Shown: positions 9,487 to 18,897, numbered from the stretch's first letter. The stretch: 64,000 nt of DNA from Yersinia frederiksenii ATCC 33641 (GCF_000754805.1 NZ_KN150731.1:2839886-2903885); one strand, 5' to 3'. Notes: generated by a model not told the origin, from the letters alone. Made by a program: numbers and translations.

Positions 9487-11391
9487 TTAAACCTTAAAGC
9501 CGCTGATGACGGTTTCCAATTGTACTGTTTGATCCTGCATGGCTTGTGCTGCCGCAGCCACTTGCTCCACCAGCGCCGCATTTTGCTGAGTTGAGTTATC
9601 CAACTGATTAATCGCCAGATTAACCTGTTCAATCCCCAGGCTTTGCTCCTGACTCGATGCCATGATTTCATTCATTAATGCCGCCACATTGGAGACGCCA
9701 CTCATCAGGTCATCCATCGTGGTGCCAGCATCTGCCACCAAGCCAGTACCAATCGCAATATCAGCCACTGAATCCTCAATCAGCTTTTTAATTTCGCGGG
9801 CGGAAGTGGCAGAGCGCTGAGCCAAGTTACGCACTTCGGAGGCAACAACGGCAAAACCACGCCCTTGTTCGCCCGCCCTGGCGGCCTCTACTGCCGCATT
9901 CAGTGCCAGAATATTGGTTTGGAAGGCGATGCTATCAATCACACTGATGATATCGACAATTTTCTTCGATGAATGATTGATTGAACCCATGGTATCCACG
10001 ACTTGTTTCACCACCGTGCTGCCTTTTACCGCAACCGTCGAGGCATCCATTGCCAGTTGGTTGGCATGGCTGGCATTATCCGCATTTTGCTTCACGGTAC
10101 TGGTTAACTCGTCCATTGACGCGGCGGTTTGCTCAATGGAACTGGCCTGATCTTCAGTACGGGCGGATAAGTCCAGATTACCACTGGCGATTTGACGTGA
10201 CGCCGAAGCAATAGCCAGGCTGCTTTCACCGACCTGCCGCATCATTTGCTGCAAATAGTCGATAAAATCATTGAAACTTTGGTTAATGGCGTTGAATTCC
10301 GGGCTAGTGCTTTGTGGCAAGCGCTGAGTCAAATCAGCCCCCCCAGCAGACAGCGCCGTGATATTCTCTTTCAACACCGCCAAGCGTTTCATAAAGACAC
10401 GGATAGAAAACACCAAGAACAATAGCAATAACAACATGATGGGGATCTGCACTAACCCCAAGTGCATCAGAATGCTGTGGCTTTGTTTGACCAATAAACT
10501 GGTGGGTAAGTCAGTGACTAAATACCACGGGCTATTGGCAATCGGGCGGATAAATAGTGTGTGTGAAGTTCCATCAACATCAAATTCACTTTCCAGTGAT
10601 TTCTGGTCTTTCATCTGCGCCAGCAACCGCTGTGTCTCTGCAGCCATCGGCGAACTACCGGCAAAATCTGACAGATTTTTTAACTCGGCTTTGCCGTCAG
10701 CTAAAGCACTGCTGCCAACAATCTTGCCATCAGCTTCAACAATCAGGATGGTGCCATTCACTTTCTGTTCCATCTCTTTAACCAGGCGGTTAAAGAAACC
10801 TAATGTGACGTCAATGGTTGAAACACCATAAACATCGTCACCTTTATAAATCGCCATCGCACAGTTAGTTCTTGGCTGTGGGCTTGCATCATCCTGATAA
10901 GCCTTAGCCCAGGCACAGAAGCCTTTAGGTGCATTTAGACCATCTTTATACCAAGGCTGCTCAAAATAATTTTGCGCTTCGGGTGAGTTCCAATGGGTAT
11001 TAACCGTTAACTTATTTTCTCCATTACGGGCAAAAAAGGTACTGAATTTAATCACCCCTTGCTCACGCTTATTCGGTAATGGCCAAATCCCACCACCAAA
11101 TACATTACTGTCGCCATATTGATCCACTAACCCAGGTAATAATTGATCGATGGCATTACTGTCCATGATGGCAACAGCCTGTGTAATACTGCGGGCTTGT
11201 GCTTCAACTTTATTCATTTGCGCTGTTATGGCTGTCGCGATTTGGTCAACGCTATTGCCAATAATGGTGCTTTCAGATTGCTTAAGTTGTGGTGTCACAA
11301 AAAGCTGAATAACCACCACAGTGATTATCAGCAAAAGAATAAAAAACGCACTAACGAGTAAGGTAAATCTGGCTTGAGTGGTTTTTAGCAT
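9487..11391 (-). CDS. Methyl-accepting chemotaxis protein
   Basis: This transmembrane chemoreceptor would signal to CheA/CheW. From the ATG at 11391 it has about 634 residues. The first membrane helix (about 8-30) leads to a periplasmic sensor of about 260 residues that looks like a Cache/PDC-type ligand domain. Then come a second membrane helix near 305-325, a HAMP domain and a cytoplasmic signalling domain. The conserved hairpin tip reads [20 protein letters not shown], followed by [15 protein letters not shown]. The C-terminus ends ISGFKV without an NWETF-type pentapeptide for CheR/CheB. An in-frame ATG at 11445 would add 18 non-hydrophobic residues before the membrane helix, so I prefer 11391. 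The ligand is unknown. Confidence 0.93.
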   Translation of the reverse strand: MLKTTQARFTLLVSAFFILLLIITVVVIQLFVTPQLKQSESTIIGNSVDQIATAITAQMNKVEAQARSITQAVAIMDSNAIDQLLPGLVDQYGDSNVFGGGIWPLPNKREQGVIKFSTFFARNGENKLTVNTHWNSPEAQNYFEQPWYKDGLNAPKGFCAWAKAYQDDASPQPRTNCAMAIYKGDDVYGVSTIDVTLGFFNRLVKEMEQKVNGTILIVEADGKIVGSSALADGKAELKNLSDFAGSSPMAAETQRLLAQMKDQKSLESEFDVDGTSHTLFIRPIANSPWYLVTDLPTSLLVKQSHSILMHLGLVQIPIMLLLLLFLVFSIRVFMKRLAVLKENITALSAGGADLTQRLPQSTSPEFNAINQSFNDFIDYLQQMMRQVGESSLAIASASRQIASGNLDLSARTEDQASSIEQTAASMDELTSTVKQNADNASHANQLAMDASTVAVKGSTVVKQVVDTMGSINHSSKKIVDIISVIDSIAFQTNILALNAAVEAARAGEQGRGFAVVASEVRNLAQRSATSAREIKKLIEDSVADIAIGTGLVADAGTTMDDLMSGVSNVAALMNEIMASSQEQSLGIEQVNLAINQLDNSTQQNAALVEQVAAAAQAMQDQTVQLETVISGFKV

Positions 11392-11650
11392 TATCGTGTC
11401 GCTCAATGTAAGAAAGCTGGATAGCTCCAGATCTATTAACGGCATTTCGCGTACAGACTTGATAAGGGAAAGAAATGATTTTTGGGTTCCTCACCAAGGA
11501 TCACAATTTCAATGTAATAAATCTGCGAAAAACACTGATTTAAGTGAAATTTAACGGGACAGCGCCGTATATAGTCATTGTTTTATCGTGCCGTCTTGGC
11601 CTAATCTTGATGAAGAACGATACTGTTTTTTAACTCAATGGGAGTATGTC

Positions 11651-12223
11651 ATGTCACAGCAATCCCTTAAAATTGTTACCCTGCTGGGTAGCCTACGAAG
11701 TGGTTCCTACAATGCCATGGTGGCACGGGCGCTACCAAAATTAGCACCTGCTGGTGTCACGATTGAAGCACTGCCTTCTATTCGTGACATTCCGCTTTAT
11801 GATGCTGACGTACAACAGGAAGATGGGTTCCCCACCACCATTCAGGCCATTGCAGACCAGATTCGTCAGGCGGATGGGGTGATTATCGTGACACCGGAAT
11901 ATAACTATTCTGTACCTGGCGGGTTAAAGAATGCTATTGACTGGTTATCGCGTTTACCTAACCAGCCACTGGCTGGCAAACCGGTCGCGATTCAGACCAG
12001 CTCAATGGGGCCGGTAGGTGGTGCACGTTGCCAATATCATCTGCGCCAGATTTTGGTCTTCCTCGATGCAATGGTGATGAATAAGCCTGAATTTATGGGT
12101 GGCATTATTCAAAGCAAAGTCGATGAACAAGCCAAGGAACTGATTGACCAAGGGACATTGGATTTCCTAACCGGTCAGCTTTCTGCCTTTACCGCCTATA
12201 TTGATCGTGTCCGTGTGAAATAA
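11651..12223 (+). CDS. chrR: NADPH-dependent FMN reductase, ChrR/YieF type
   Basis: This soluble flavoprotein reduces quinones and can reduce chromate and other oxidants using NAD(P)H. The 190-residue product from the ATG at 11651 closely follows E. coli YieF. It has the N-terminal flavodoxin-like GSLRSGSYN (about 13-21), PEYNYSVPGGLKNAIDWLSR (about 82-101) and GGARCQYHLRQ. GGGAG lies six bases before this ATG, which decides the start over the longer frame from 11588. It is monocistronic, between the chemoreceptor and the two-component genes. Confidence 0.95.
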   Translation: MSQQSLKIVTLLGSLRSGSYNAMVARALPKLAPAGVTIEALPSIRDIPLYDADVQQEDGFPTTIQAIADQIRQADGVIIVTPEYNYSVPGGLKNAIDWLSRLPNQPLAGKPVAIQTSSMGPVGGARCQYHLRQILVFLDAMVMNKPEFMGGIIQSKVDEQAKELIDQGTLDFLTGQLSAFTAYIDRVRVK

Positions 12224-12235
12224 CGCATAATCAAC

Positions 12236-12268
12236 GAACCCCCACTACCCTATGGCGCTGGGGGGTTC
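12236..12268 (+). terminator. Hairpin after chrR
   Basis: GAACCCCCA pairs with TGGGGGGTTC (one bulged G) right after the chrR stop. No T-tract follows, so terminator function is only probable. Confidence 0.5.
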
Positions 12269-12327
12269 CTTCATCTGACCACCATGTTATCAATCGCCAC
12301 CTTCTCTTTTGTGGATACCATTGACCG

Positions 12328-13656
12328 ATGGCTATTAAAATCACGCTCTGGCTTATTCTGACCCTGATATCCACATTCTGGCTGGGTTGGTTCGGATTAA
12401 ATACCCAACAAGCTGAGCGAGAAGCTGAATTTCGCACCACTCACCGCGAGCTGAGCCAGCAGTTGGCTCAACAACAAGCTATTTTGTTTTTGGCGCTCGA
12501 GCCAAGCCAACTGGTGCAATTGCAACGCCACTTTCCTCAGTTAGTGGCGATAAACCAAACCTCGGCTGACCAATCAAAAGCCGGTCAGTTAACTCTGCAA
12601 GTTCAGGGGGGCGATTACCGTTTATCTAACTCATACAGTGGTAGCGGTTTACAGGTTAACGGCCAAAAACTACTGCAAGTCGTGGGCTTACCGGCGAATT
12701 TTGACAGCCTGGTCTTACTCTATCAGCAGCATCAATTGGCGGTTCTGGGCCATTCATCTGCGGAAAGCTTCTGGCAGTGGCAAAAGCCCTTGGGAGAAGG
12801 CGCGCAATCTTTCACCTTAATTGGTCATGCCACACCCGTTTGGCGTGATTTACCCTGGTTTACCGCCCTGCTGCTTTCACTGATAACCGCCGCCATGCTG
12901 TATGGCTGGCAGCGCTGGCAACAATTGGCTCAGTATCGTGCCCATGCCGAGCAGCGGGCTAAATTTGCAGATCAAGCCAGATTAAATGCCATGGGGGAAA
13001 TAGCGACCGGTATCGCCCATGAATTAAACCAGCCGCTCACCGCGACGCTAACCTACAACCAGACAGCACTTAGGTTATTACCGGCGCAGGACGAGAAAGT
13101 CGCGCCATTGCTGGTGGCTTCAGTTGAGCAAATCAAACGAATTGCCGCTTTACTGGAAAGGCTACGCACCTTACTCAGTCGTGGGCAGGTAAATTTACAG
13201 CCGGTTAGGGTGGCTGATATCTGGCAGCGGGTTAAGGTACTTTTGAGTCATGAAATCACCGCAGCTAACATCATAATATTAAATAATATTCCGGCTCATT
13301 TGCCAGCACTTCAGAGTGACCCTTTATGGCTGGAGCAGGTTTTGCATAATTTACTCAGTAATGCGATTCACGCCATACAGCAATCCCCCAAGCCAACCGT
13401 CTATTTCACTGTTAGCCAGCAACCCAAACAGTGGGTTATTCAGATTGAAGATAACGGGCCGGGGCTCAGTCAACAGCAACTGGACCATCTGTTTACCCCT
13501 TTCTATACCACCCGTGAAAGTGGGCTGGGATTGGGACTAACGCTGTGTGAAACATTGGTGCAGCGAATGGGGGGTGACATAAAAGCGGGGAACAGTGAAC
13601 ATGGCGGAGCCCGCTTTACCCTGACTTTTCCTCTGATTAATCAGGAGCACGTATGA
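12328..13656 (+). CDS. Sensor histidine kinase of an uncharacterised two-component system
   Basis: This 442-residue membrane kinase has a transmembrane helix at about 5-23, a periplasmic domain of about 150 residues and a second helix at about 177-195. The kinase core has H-box histidine H231 in GIAHELNQPL, an N box NLLSNAIHAI (341-350), G1 DNGPG (375-379) and G2 GLGLGLT. The HELNQPL form and the paired FixJ-type regulator place it among FixL/DctB/TodS-like kinases. The periplasmic part resembles no domain I recognise. Its stop overlaps the regulator start by 4 bp. A secreted HbpS-like gene follows the regulator, suggesting the input. The signal is unknown. Confidence 0.92.
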   Translation: MAIKITLWLILTLISTFWLGWFGLNTQQAEREAEFRTTHRELSQQLAQQQAILFLALEPSQLVQLQRHFPQLVAINQTSADQSKAGQLTLQVQGGDYRLSNSYSGSGLQVNGQKLLQVVGLPANFDSLVLLYQQHQLAVLGHSSAESFWQWQKPLGEGAQSFTLIGHATPVWRDLPWFTALLLSLITAAMLYGWQRWQQLAQYRAHAEQRAKFADQARLNAMGEIATGIAHELNQPLTATLTYNQTALRLLPAQDEKVAPLLVASVEQIKRIAALLERLRTLLSRGQVNLQPVRVADIWQRVKVLLSHEITAANIIILNNIPAHLPALQSDPLWLEQVLHNLLSNAIHAIQQSPKPTVYFTVSQQPKQWVIQIEDNGPGLSQQQLDHLFTPFYTTRESGLGLGLTLCETLVQRMGGDIKAGNSEHGGARFTLTFPLINQEHV

Positions 13657-14276
13657 CAAAACATATTTATCTGATTGATGATGATGAAGGGGTACGTGCA
13701 GCATTGGCCGCTTTGCTCACCACCATGGGCTGGGAAGTTAAAGCATTCAGTGACGGGCAAACCTTCCTCGATACTTTGACCGTGACTCAGCCAAGCTGTG
13801 TTCTGCTGGATATTCGTATGCCGGGTAAAAGCGGCATGACGATATTAGAAGCTATTCAATCTCGTGATAGTAACCTCCCGGTCATCATTATGACCGGGCA
13901 TGGCAATGTTGAATTATGCCGCCGGGCTTTCAAAGGTGGCGCACTGGAATTTTTAACCAAACCCATTGATGCCGATGTATTAATTGAAACCGTCAGTATG
14001 GCGCTGGAACAGCATGAACAGGCGCTAGCAACCCAGCAGCAATTGGCAAATTATCGGCAAAGGCTCAACCAACTTTCCGCTCGTGAACGAGAAGTTGCAG
14101 CCCTGATTATTCAAGGGGAAACCAGTAAACAAGTCGCTCATATTTTGTCGCTTTCACCGCGCACCGTGGAAGCACACCGCGCTAACCTCTTTGCCAAGCT
14201 GGAAGTGAGTTCATTGGCCTTGCTTATTCATCATTATGCGCCCTTGATAGCCAGTCATTACTCAATGGATAGGTAG
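13653..14276 (+). CDS. Response regulator, FixJ/NarL-like (REC + LuxR HTH)
   Basis: This is the partner of the preceding kinase. The 207-residue protein has a receiver domain (about 1-120) with acidic pocket D9-D10-D11, phospho-acceptor D53 in VLLDIRMPG and a conserved lysine in FLTKPID. A linker follows, then a C-terminal LuxR-type helix-turn-helix (about 140-200) with LSAREREVAALIIQGETSKQ and SPRTVEAHRANLFAKL. It is expected to bind DNA as a dimer when phosphorylated. Targets are not known. The adjacent secreted-protein gene, preceded by an inverted repeat, is the obvious candidate. Confidence 0.94.
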   Translation: MTKHIYLIDDDEGVRAALAALLTTMGWEVKAFSDGQTFLDTLTVTQPSCVLLDIRMPGKSGMTILEAIQSRDSNLPVIIMTGHGNVELCRRAFKGGALEFLTKPIDADVLIETVSMALEQHEQALATQQQLANYRQRLNQLSAREREVAALIIQGETSKQVAHILSLSPRTVEAHRANLFAKLEVSSLALLIHHYAPLIASHYSMDR

Positions 14277-14278
14277 AT

Positions 14279-14333
14279 CTACGGAGTAAAACGGGTAGTT
14301 AGCCGAATGTTTTTTCACCACTTTTCGCCGTAG
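14279..14333. promoter_or_regulatory. Inverted repeat between response regulator and HbpS-like gene
   Basis: CTACGG (14279-14284) and CCGTAG (14328-14333) form an inverted pair, each next to an A/T-run (AGTAAAA and CTTTTCG). They lie in the 105-bp gap upstream of the secreted protein gene. This could be a two-site operator for the neighbouring regulator or merely a hairpin; the sequence alone does not decide. Confidence 0.35.
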
Positions 14334-14381
14334 GATAGCGACACAGTGATGAAATCACTTCGCTAACAATAAGGATTTTAT

Positions 14382-14876
14382 ATGATCAAGCCTATTGCCC
14401 TGACCTCCGCCTTATTCATTGGCCTGATAACTCAAGCCTCTGCTGCGGGTTTAAACACTGAACGCAATCTCTCTCTGGCTTTGGCCACTGATTTAGCCAG
14501 CCGCACCCTCGCCATTTGCCAGGCTGATGGCTATAACGTCGCGGTCACTGTGGTGGATCGTGCAGGTATCATCAAAACGGTACTGCGCGCGGATAATGCC
14601 GGGCCACATACCGTCAAAGCCAGTGAGCAGAAAGCGTTTACCGCACTGTCGACCAAGACTCCAAGTGGACAAGTGATGGAAAACAGCCAGAAAACACCTG
14701 CGGCCAATAACCTGAAAGATATTCCCGGTTTCTTGTTATTAGGTGGCGGAGTGCCAGTGAAAGCGGGTGACGAAGTGGTCGGTGCGATAGGGGTTGCCGG
14801 TGCGCCAGGTGGTCATCTGGACGCGCAATGTGCCACACAAGCGCTAGAGAAAATCAGCGCTCAGTTAAAAGCATAA
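14382..14876 (+). CDS. Secreted GlcG/HbpS family protein (DUF336)
   Basis: The 164-residue protein begins with a clear signal peptide (about 1-22) ending in ASA, so it should be periplasmic. The mature part matches the GlcG/HbpS family: a two-helix start with alternating ALA residues, then NVAVTVVDRAGIIKTVLRADNAGPHTVKASEQKAFTAL in sections, then the glycine-rich GGGVPVK and IGVAGAPGGHLDAQC. In Streptomyces a family member, HbpS, binds heme and modulates the SenS kinase. The position right behind a two-component system makes an accessory sensing role plausible, but this is inference. AAGGA precedes the ATG. Confidence 0.88.
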   Translation: MIKPIALTSALFIGLITQASAAGLNTERNLSLALATDLASRTLAICQADGYNVAVTVVDRAGIIKTVLRADNAGPHTVKASEQKAFTALSTKTPSGQVMENSQKTPAANNLKDIPGFLLLGGGVPVKAGDEVVGAIGVAGAPGGHLDAQCATQALEKISAQLKA

Positions 14877-14896
14877 GACGATAAATGGTTTTCAGT

Positions 14897-14937
14897 AAAA
14901 CGCCGTCATCCTTGATACTAAGAATGGCGGCGTTTTT
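14897..14937. terminator. Bidirectional terminator between HbpS-like gene and adeP
   Basis: AAAACGCCGTCAT pairs with ATGGCGGCGTTTT with one mismatch, with T5 on the plus side and T4 on the minus side. It lies between two convergent genes. Confidence 0.8.
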
Positions 14938-14962
14938 ACAATCAATTGCCAATCATGCGCGA

Positions 14963-16291
14963 TTAGTGATCAACAAAAGCAATTTTCAGCACAAACAGTA
15001 GCGCCACGACCACCACACATGGGCTAATTTCACGCCAGCGGCCAGTTCCCAACTTCATCAAGCAATAAGAAATAAAGCCCAGCGCGATCCCTTCAGTAAT
15101 AGAGAAGCTAAACGGCATCATCACTGCGGTGACAAACGCCGGAACGGCTTCAGTCAGGTCATCCCATTTCACTCGGGACAGGCTAGAGGTCATCAGCACG
15201 CCAACATAAATCAATGCACCGGCGGCGGCATAGGCAGGAACCATCCCAGCCAGCGGAGAAATAAACATCACCAGCAGGAACAAAATCCCGACCACGACTG
15301 CGGTTAAACCCGTACGGCCACCCACAGACACACCGGAAGAACTTTCAATATAAGCAGTGACTGACGAGGTGCCGATAAAGGCACCGGCGACAGAGCTGAT
15401 GCTGTCCACATACAGCGCTTGTTTCATGCGCGGGAACTTACCTTTATCGTCGGTCAAACCGGCCTTATCCGTCACACCAATCAATGTGCCGGACGAATCA
15501 AACAGGTTAACCAGCATGAAGGAGAAAATAACCCCCGCCATACCAATATTCAGCGCACCAGCTAAATCTACCTGCCCAACCACAGAAGTGACACTGGGTG
15601 GCATGGAGAAAATACCGGAGTAATGTACATCACCCAGCGCCCAACCAATTAAGGTGGTGACCACAATAGAAACCAGCACCGCAGCATGAATATTGCGTGA
15701 TGCCAGCACCGCAATAATAAAGAAGCCCAATGCCCCCAGCAGTACACTGTGCGAGGTCAAATCACCCACCATCACCAGCGTATCCGGGTTTGCCACCACG
15801 ATGCCGGCATTTTTCAGCCCCATCATGGCAATAAACAGACCAATACCGCTGGTAATCCCCACCCGTAGGCTCAATGGGATGTTAGCAATCATCCAGTAAC
15901 GGATGCGGAAAATGGTTAGCAAGAGGAAACCGATTGCGCCCCAGAAGATAGCACCCATACCAACTTGCCATGAAATCCCCATCGCACCTACTACCACAAA
16001 AGCGAAGAAGGCGTTAAGCCCCATCGCGGGTGCCAGTGCGACTGGCAAGTTAGCTAATAAGCCCATAAAGATACTGCCAAATGCAGCAATCAAGCAGGTG
16101 GTAACGAATACCGCCTGCACATCCATCCCGGCAACCCCTAAAATCTGTGGGTTAACGAACACGATATAGACCATGGTCAAAAAGGTCGTGATACCCGCAA
16201 TTAACTCTGTCCGTGCGGTTGTACCATGTTGCTTCAGTTTAAAAACACGTTCGAGCAGCCCCTGCTCAGTATCAAGGTTTGGTTTACTCAT
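14963..16291 (-). CDS. adeP: Adenine permease AdeP (PurP/YieG)
   Basis: This inner-membrane purine/proton symporter belongs to the NCS2/AzgA-like family, and E. coli AdeP imports adenine. The 442-residue product follows E. coli YieG almost throughout. Recognisable stretches are TTFLTMVYIVFVNPQILGVAG near residue 35, APAMGLNAFFAFVVV, FDSSGTLIGVTDKAG and SSSGVSVGGRTGLTAVVVG. About 12-14 membrane segments are expected. It is transcribed alone and diverges from yieH over a 269-bp gap. I see no convincing PurR box or purine riboswitch upstream. Confidence 0.94.
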   Translation of the reverse strand: MSKPNLDTEQGLLERVFKLKQHGTTARTELIAGITTFLTMVYIVFVNPQILGVAGMDVQAVFVTTCLIAAFGSIFMGLLANLPVALAPAMGLNAFFAFVVVGAMGISWQVGMGAIFWGAIGFLLLTIFRIRYWMIANIPLSLRVGITSGIGLFIAMMGLKNAGIVVANPDTLVMVGDLTSHSVLLGALGFFIIAVLASRNIHAAVLVSIVVTTLIGWALGDVHYSGIFSMPPSVTSVVGQVDLAGALNIGMAGVIFSFMLVNLFDSSGTLIGVTDKAGLTDDKGKFPRMKQALYVDSISSVAGAFIGTSSVTAYIESSSGVSVGGRTGLTAVVVGILFLLVMFISPLAGMVPAYAAAGALIYVGVLMTSSLSRVKWDDLTEAVPAFVTAVMMPFSFSITEGIALGFISYCLMKLGTGRWREISPCVVVVALLFVLKIAFVDH

Positions 16292-16560
16292 TCGAGGAGT
16301 TCCACAGAAGGGAGTGATAGTTGGGGATATCCTATAACAAAAAAACTGTTGTTTAGAGCGGGATCACTGTCTTTTTGGCTATTTTTTATCTGCCTTGTTG
16401 CGCAACAGTCTCTTTAGGTTCCTCCTATTTTATTCAACTTATTGAATTTTATTCATTTGATATTAGTTATATTGCTAACAGGGTGATTATTTATCGCATT
16501 CTGGGGCAAGATGGTTAAAGTGAAGTAAGCCGTAATTTATACAATTAAAGGATGAGATGT

Positions 16561-17229
16561 GTGAACCAGATAGAATGCGTTATGTTCGATTGCGACGGAA
16601 CCTTGGTCGACAGCGAAGTTCTGTGCTGTCAGGCATACGTCGTGATGTTTGCCCATTATGATATTCACCTGTCATTGGAAGAGGTGATTAAGCGTTTTAA
16701 AGGCGTAAAGCTCAATGAAATCGTCGCGCTAGTCAGTCAAGAAAATGGTCTGGATGAGCCGATAGATGCACTGGAGAAACTCTATCGTGCCGAGGTGGCC
16801 CGCTTGTTCGATGCGCAGTTGCAGCCTATTGCTGGTGCCAAGGCACTGTTAGAGCAAATCACCTTGCCGGTTTGTGTGGTTTCCAACGGGCCAGTGAGCA
16901 AGATGCAACACTCTCTTGGCCTGACTGGCTTACTGCCTTTCTTTGAAGACCGGCTGTATAGCGGCTACGATATTCAACGCTGGAAACCAGATCCGGCCCT
17001 GATTTATCATGCCGCCGAAGAAATGCAAGTTGCCGCTGAGCGCAGTATTTTAGTTGAAGACTCGGCTGCCGGAACCCACGCCGGGATCGCGGCAGGCATA
17101 CCGGTGTTTTATTACTGTGCTGACCCCCATAATCAGCCGATACACCACCCACTGGTCACCATGTTTGATGATATGCAGCAACTGCCAGAGTTATGGCGCG
17201 CCAGAGGCTGGAATATTACTCGCAACTAA
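16561..17229 (+). CDS. yieH: HAD phosphatase YieH (6-phosphogluconate phosphatase)
   Basis: This cytoplasmic HAD-family hydrolase has an E. coli homologue that dephosphorylates 6-phosphogluconate. Motif I is MFDCDGTLVDSE with nucleophile D9 and general acid D11. Motif II is VVSNGP, motif III is the lysine in RWKPDP, and motif IV is LVEDSAAG. The GTG at 16561 gives 222 residues, aligns with the E. coli N-terminus and has AGGA eight bases upstream. An ATG at 16552 would overlap that ribosome-binding site. Confidence 0.93.
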   Translation: MNQIECVMFDCDGTLVDSEVLCCQAYVVMFAHYDIHLSLEEVIKRFKGVKLNEIVALVSQENGLDEPIDALEKLYRAEVARLFDAQLQPIAGAKALLEQITLPVCVVSNGPVSKMQHSLGLTGLLPFFEDRLYSGYDIQRWKPDPALIYHAAEEMQVAAERSILVEDSAAGTHAGIAAGIPVFYYCADPHNQPIHHPLVTMFDDMQQLPELWRARGWNITRN

Positions 17230-17252
17230 TTATTCTTAATTTATGTATCAGA

Positions 17253-17276
17253 GACGCTGGCTTAAATACCAGCGTC
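17253..17276. terminator. Hairpin between yieH and the P60 lipoprotein gene
   Basis: A perfect 8-bp stem GACGCTGG/CCAGCGTC with an 8-base loop sits between convergent genes. It has no T-tract, so intrinsic termination is uncertain. Confidence 0.5.
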
Positions 17277-17313
17277 ATCAATGGGCTAGTTGGGCACATG
17301 TGTTAATCAGGAT

Positions 17314-18765
17314 TTATTCTATAAACCCAAGCTTGAATCTTTCCTTACCTGCCAGAGACTCCAAATCTGGTTGTTCTGGATAAAAGGGTAATATAGGGAA
17401 GAAAACTGAACCACCAATAATACTTCTGCGGCTTGAATCTTTAGGATGTAATCCCCAAATGTTCTGATATGTCATCGGCACCGCCTCCCCATTAACAGTA
17501 GCGTTACCGATATACAGCATGATGTGGCCTTCAATATAGACCAAGGTGGTGAAAGGCTTACCCTGATCTTTTAGATACTTTATTCGGTTATTAAGGCTCT
17601 TTTTACTGAGGTCAACGACTCTGCTTTGTTGTATCTGTTGTGCCGCATTTCTGGGGAGGAAGATACCAAATGGCATCATCAGACTGCGTATTTCTGCCGA
17701 ACAGTCGTTATAAAAATTATAATTTCCCCAGCCATAAGGTCTACCACTCATTGATTTCATCAGTGTACCGATATTCGCGGGAGTCATCTTCCACGGCATA
17801 GCGGTAAATTGATCTTTTTTCAGAGTAACCCAGTGAATTCCCACGCGACCGTCACTTTTTCTGACAGGGATGGCAGCCTGATAATCACCTGTTTTATCAA
17901 GATTAAATGGTAGAATTGTTCCTGGACGGGCAGTGAAATAAAACTGTTCGCCATCATGCACGGATACCGGTTCTTTGATAACAGCACCTAATTCTTTCGC
18001 CGCCAGTGTTCTCCACTGCGTAATAAATTGTTGATCCACGTTGGCAATATCATCACTTTTCACCCATCCCGTTACAGTCGGGGAGGCAATATATTTCCAG
18101 TTTTTATCCCTGCTGGTTGCAATGGTATAGATAGGTGTACCGGGCCTGACAGAAGAGTCCTGTAAGTTATCGAAAGGATATCCCTGCCCCGCCTCACGAG
18201 GGTCATCATAAGCAGGATCAGCTGTTGGTAACCTTCTTACTAACGTCTCTCTGAGAGTGATACCTCGGCCAGAAGGATGATAAATACCATCAATACTGAT
18301 TTCGATATTATTTTTCACGCTTTCTTTCCAGTGCCAGGGATTCACCCTGAAATTTTCACCATAAGAGACACTATCATCACCGAGAAACTCTTTTATATTG
18401 GCATCAATATCGTTTATAACAGAATCATGCCCATTTAAAATTGATAATATATAATACGGATTCCAAGGTGATTGATCGTCTTTATTCATTCCGAAATAAT
18501 GTGACTTTAGATCTGAAAAATTCCGCTTTTGAGCGACTCTATCCATAACGGAAGTATTTATTATATTTGACTGAGGAGATATCCATTTATCGATAGATTG
18601 CGAATAATTATTCATTGGGAAAATAGTCTTTGTTGGGTCTACATAATCTAATTTATTTGATTCTTTAGCAGTAAGAGCACCGCCCACCAAGCTCTGCGGC
18701 TCTTTTCCCATCAATGAACAGGAGGCAAGAAAAATAGATATCAGTAAAAGAAAATAAATTCTCAT
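17314..18765 (-). CDS. SH3-domain NlpC/P60-type lipoprotein (putative cell-wall peptidase)
   Basis: The 483-residue protein starts with a lipoprotein signal (lipobox LASC, C16). After a divergent N-terminal region of about 150 residues come two SH3-like stretches, one around 165-240 (TLVRRLPTADPAY and TVTGWVKSDDI) and one around 265-315. A C-terminal NlpC/P60 domain has C355 in NDCSAEIR and H414 in EGHIMLYIG; the third polar residue is probably near 435. This order fits N_NLPC_P60/SH3/P60 proteins such as gamma-D-glutamyl-diaminopimelate hydrolases. The aspartate of SPRNAA-type motifs is represented by LPRNAAQQ. The gene is AT-rich compared with its neighbours, especially at the 5' end, which suggests transfer. 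Substrate is unproven. Confidence 0.82.
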   Translation of the reverse strand: MRIYFLLLISIFLASCSLMGKEPQSLVGGALTAKESNKLDYVDPTKTIFPMNNYSQSIDKWISPQSNIINTSVMDRVAQKRNFSDLKSHYFGMNKDDQSPWNPYYILSILNGHDSVINDIDANIKEFLGDDSVSYGENFRVNPWHWKESVKNNIEISIDGIYHPSGRGITLRETLVRRLPTADPAYDDPREAGQGYPFDNLQDSSVRPGTPIYTIATSRDKNWKYIASPTVTGWVKSDDIANVDQQFITQWRTLAAKELGAVIKEPVSVHDGEQFYFTARPGTILPFNLDKTGDYQAAIPVRKSDGRVGIHWVTLKKDQFTAMPWKMTPANIGTLMKSMSGRPYGWGNYNFYNDCSAEIRSLMMPFGIFLPRNAAQQIQQSRVVDLSKKSLNNRIKYLKDQGKPFTTLVYIEGHIMLYIGNATVNGEAVPMTYQNIWGLHPKDSSRRSIIGGSVFFPILPFYPEQPDLESLAGKERFKLGFIE

Positions 18766-18897
18766 TGTTATATCCCTGTAACGTATTAATCCATTAACCT
18801 TACTATAAGGATTTTAGAGGCAACGCAAATTCTATTCTTATTTCATTTAGCTGATGTTTATTTTAGAAAAGAAACTCATAGGAAATAATATATAAGC

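Noticed and set aside
16292-16560. Purine riboswitch or PurR box upstream of adeP
   Set aside because: No conserved aptamer core or ACGCAAACGTTTGCGT-like palindrome is visible.
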